8,490 bases of DNA. Source: an uncultured Spirochaetia bacterium. GTDB taxonomy: Bacteria > Spirochaetota > CALGPD01. The stretch lies in assembly GCA_937960625.1 (NCBI GenBank), contig CALGPD010000158.1, positions 1-8,490 of the forward strand, in the 5' to 3' direction. Numbering within the stretch: position 1 is the stretch's first letter; each line of letters opens with the position of its first letter. The notes below the pieces were generated by a model. It made no database searches and was not told the DNA's origin. It saw only the letters and a list, made by a program, of their open reading frames with translations. A program made the position numbers and the translations under genes. This document shows, in pieces, positions 6,494 to 8,490 of the stretch.

Positions 6494-8050
6494 TTAATAT
6501 TTTAGTTTATGCTTTTTGATAAAATACCGCACAACTAAATCAGAAAGGTATTTGTTAACCTTTGCGTCTTCGTTTATGGTTTCAACTGTTGCATAGGATA
6601 AACCCGGGATTTTTTTTTCCGCATAAATAGATAGAGACCCGTCATCAATGCCGGAATATTTTATCTGCCGGATTGTATTAACTCTTTTACGGATAAAATA
6701 AATAAAATCCTTTTTTTGCAATACGTATACAAAGGCTTTAGGATGATTGTCATTATTATAATATACTTCAAACGTGTTTCTTATCCTCCGGGCAATACGG
6801 TGTAAATAGTGTACGCTTAAACGTGAATAATAATTATTAGTATGGAGATAAATAAACGGTGTTTTTACATTTAATTTCAGCACGGATAATATTTTTTTCC
6901 GAATCTTCCTGATAAGTTTTTTAGCCGGTTTATAGTCAATATCTTCAAAAAACGAATTAAAACGTTTAAGTTTATCAACTCCGACATCAGTGAAAATCCG
7001 GTTCGGGTCACACCTGTATTTTTTTCCGTTAATGTTTAAAATTAAATACCGGCTGTTTAAACTGCTGGTATTTATCAGATCAACAAACCTTCCGCCATAA
7101 CGGTTATATAAATACTTGATTGTATGGGAAGCAGTGGTTTCTGAATCATGGACTTTAAAATACGTTATATTTAAATTGCCTTTTTGCTTTACGTTTAATT
7201 TCGCTATTCCATATATATCAACTAAATTAAATTTAGGGTGTTCATCTTTAATTTTTGCATACTTGGGATTATAATAAAATCTAAATCTGTACGGTTTGAA
7301 ATTAAAGTCATCCCTGCTGCCTCCAATAGGGAAGAAACCGTATTTGTAGGAATTATTTATCAGCCATTTATATTCTTTTGAAAAGAAAAATTGATATTCA
7401 CACTTATAATTAACATTTGATGAGGTTATATCAACTGTAACTCCTGTTTGAAGGTTACTGGTAACGGGTTTATCAATATGTTTGGGAAAATATATCCGTT
7501 TTTTATAAATATCAAGGTTTAAGTAGTATTTTTTTGCTTGAGCTTTAGCAGATATGTATCCTCTATGCGCTATTATACTCAATCCTTCTAATTCTGCATC
7601 TTTAGCCATTTTAAAAAATTGAAGTGCGGCTTTTTTCCTTAAATATACCGGATGGTCATCTGCTTGATAAACCGGTACTTTTATTAAATCACCGGGTTTG
7701 AATCCGTAAATACATGGATTTCCCGGATTAATATTTACATGGTCAATGTTCGTTTTTAAGTTTTTTAATATTTTAAGCGCGTTGCCGGGAATAGGATGTG
7801 TGTATATCTGTCTAATATATAACTTTTTGCCATGGCGGTAAAATTTTACGTAATTTTCGTTTTTATAAACTAAATTTGCTATGGCATTAATTACAGTGCC
7901 CGGTTTTAATTTAATCTGACGTTTATACCGTGATAAAGATGTATAAGCATAAGGCCAAAGGATATACCTTTTCTGTATTTTTGAAACCCGCGCGTTGGCA
8001 AAAATAGAAATTAATAAACAAAATGATAAAATTATTTTTTTTAACTGCAT
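6494..8050 (-). CDS. Exported LysM protein with inactive VanY (M15B)-like domain and C-terminal M14-like metallohydrolase domain
   Basis: A 518-residue protein starting with a signal peptide (MQLKKIILSF core, likely cut after ANA at about 20), so periplasmic or surface-located. Residues about 44-82 look SH3-like; about 83-128 fit a LysM fold (THPIPGNALKIL ... GFKPGDLIKVPV), a peptidoglycan binder. Residues about 140-262 align with VanY-type D-Ala-D-Ala carboxypeptidases: HRGY, SNLQTGVTVDI, YKWLINNSYKYGF, KPYRFRF. The zinc His of SEHQTG is Leu200, the EPWH Glu is Lys252 and its His is Arg255; only Asp207 remains, so this domain should not hydrolyse. The rest (about 293-510) keeps His301 and Glu304 (HDSE), DPNRIFT, His403 (LHTNN), DDGSLSIYA and Glu490 (ATVET), an HxxE...H zinc-site pattern with a late Glu as in M14/AstE-AspA-type hydrolases. 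The start is the ATG following the upstream stop after a 13-base gap; no clear ribosome binding site is visible, so coupling to the upstream gene is possible. The substrate is unknown, with peptidoglycan peptide likely. Confidence 0.85.
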   Translation of the reverse strand: MQLKKIILSFCLLISIFANARVSKIQKRYILWPYAYTSLSRYKRQIKLKPGTVINAIANLVYKNENYVKFYRHGKKLYIRQIYTHPIPGNALKILKNLKTNIDHVNINPGNPCIYGFKPGDLIKVPVYQADDHPVYLRKKAALQFFKMAKDAELEGLSIIAHRGYISAKAQAKKYYLNLDIYKKRIYFPKHIDKPVTSNLQTGVTVDITSSNVNYKCEYQFFFSKEYKWLINNSYKYGFFPIGGSRDDFNFKPYRFRFYYNPKYAKIKDEHPKFNLVDIYGIAKLNVKQKGNLNITYFKVHDSETTASHTIKYLYNRYGGRFVDLINTSSLNSRYLILNINGKKYRCDPNRIFTDVGVDKLKRFNSFFEDIDYKPAKKLIRKIRKKILSVLKLNVKTPFIYLHTNNYYSRLSVHYLHRIARRIRNTFEVYYNNDNHPKAFVYVLQKKDFIYFIRKRVNTIRQIKYSGIDDGSLSIYAEKKIPGLSYATVETINEDAKVNKYLSDLVVRYFIKKHKLKY

Positions 8051-8063
8051 TGATATAAATATG

Positions 8064-8490
8064 CTAATTCCAGAAGTATTTTGAAAGTAAAAAAATTGAA
8101 ATTAAACCGGTAAAAAAACCTATTCCAATAATGCCCAAACATTTTGAACGTAAATAATATGCTTTACGCTTTTCATTCATAAATAAAAGTATTCTCGTAT
8201 TTATCGCTATTTGGTATACTTCGTTTTTAAGGTTACTTAAATATTCATCGCCGACAACGAATATTTCTCCATAGGAAGTTTCCGGAGTTTTTATTCCGTT
8301 ATATGAATAGTATGAAAAATAATACGAGAGTGAAATACAGATCAAAACTATTGCATAAAGTTCATAAAAAATAAAAACCGGGTTTGTAAATCCGGGGATT
8401 CTAAAACTAGATAGATTAATAATACCTAAAGGAAGTAAACCGATTATAAGTACAAATACTATTATAATAAAAACGGATAAACGCTTTGTT
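8064..8490 (-). CDS. Membrane protein, 5' part beyond the window edge
   Basis: The reading frame is open from the right edge (about 8489) to the TAG at 8064, giving at least 141 residues. A start at TTG 8345 would cut off 48 well-formed residues, including a complete membrane helix (SVFIIIVFVLIIGLLPLGI), so I annotate the frame as partial to the edge; no ATG, GTG or other TTG appears upstream within the window. Three hydrophobic helices are visible: about residues 5-26, 37-60 and 118-135 of the visible part. Between the second and third lies a soluble, helical stretch with an EYLSNLKNEVYQIAIN core and KRKAYYLRSK just before the last helix. The gene ends 13 bases before the wall-protein gene on the same strand, so the two are probably co-transcribed. 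I do not recognise the family. The two-helix/soluble helix/one-helix layout has a loose resemblance to SLATT or Pycsar-effector membrane proteins, but no motif confirms it. Confidence 0.75.
   Translation of the reverse strand, partial: TKRLSVFIIIVFVLIIGLLPLGIINLSSFRIPGFTNPVFIFYELYAIVLICISLSYYFSYYSYNGIKTPETSYGEIFVVGDEYLSNLKNEVYQIAINTRILLFMNEKRKAYYLRSKCLGIIGIGFFTGLISIFLLSKYFWN

Overview
The window is AT-rich (about 30% GC by eye) bacterial DNA with tightly packed genes, and it contains no rRNA, tRNA, mobile element or CRISPR array. No marker gene fixes the taxon. The gene content (a two-domain receiver-like/PilZ protein, a CruF-family carotenoid protein, and an exported LysM/peptidase-like wall protein) points to a free-living, peptidoglycan-containing, probably Gram-negative bacterium. 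I do not go further than that.

The left half (7-4428, + strand) is one very large gene for a 1473-residue TPR protein. A C39-peptidase-like domain interrupts its N-terminal repeats, and that domain has lost its catalytic His. The central TPRs form a three-type A-B-C super-repeat. Downstream is a good sigma70-type promoter (4442-4470), a 75-residue basic orphan protein (4491-4718), a second promoter-like region, and then a 245-residue protein (4832-5569) with a degenerate receiver domain and a PilZ (c-di-GMP-binding type) domain. A CruF/DUF422 integral membrane protein follows at 5676-6485; a better ribosome binding site suggests an unusual CTG start at 5628.

The right part (6494-8490) is on the minus strand and converges on the CruF-like gene with only 8 bases between the stop codons. 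It holds a likely two-gene operon. The upstream gene is a membrane protein whose frame runs open off the right edge of the window. The downstream gene is a 518-residue exported protein with a signal peptide, an SH3-like/LysM region, a VanY (M15B)-like domain whose zinc ligands and catalytic Glu are substituted, and a C-terminal domain that keeps an HxxE...H zinc-site pattern.

A recurring theme is degenerate catalytic or signalling domains kept as folds: C39-like without His, receiver without acidic pair or Lys, VanY without its metal site. Three separate proteins carry these, so the shared feature may be coincidence. The strongest candidate for something undescribed is the exported dead-VanY plus M14-like fusion. 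Next are the C39-like/TPR giant and its super-repeat. No defence system or classical gene cluster is evident.
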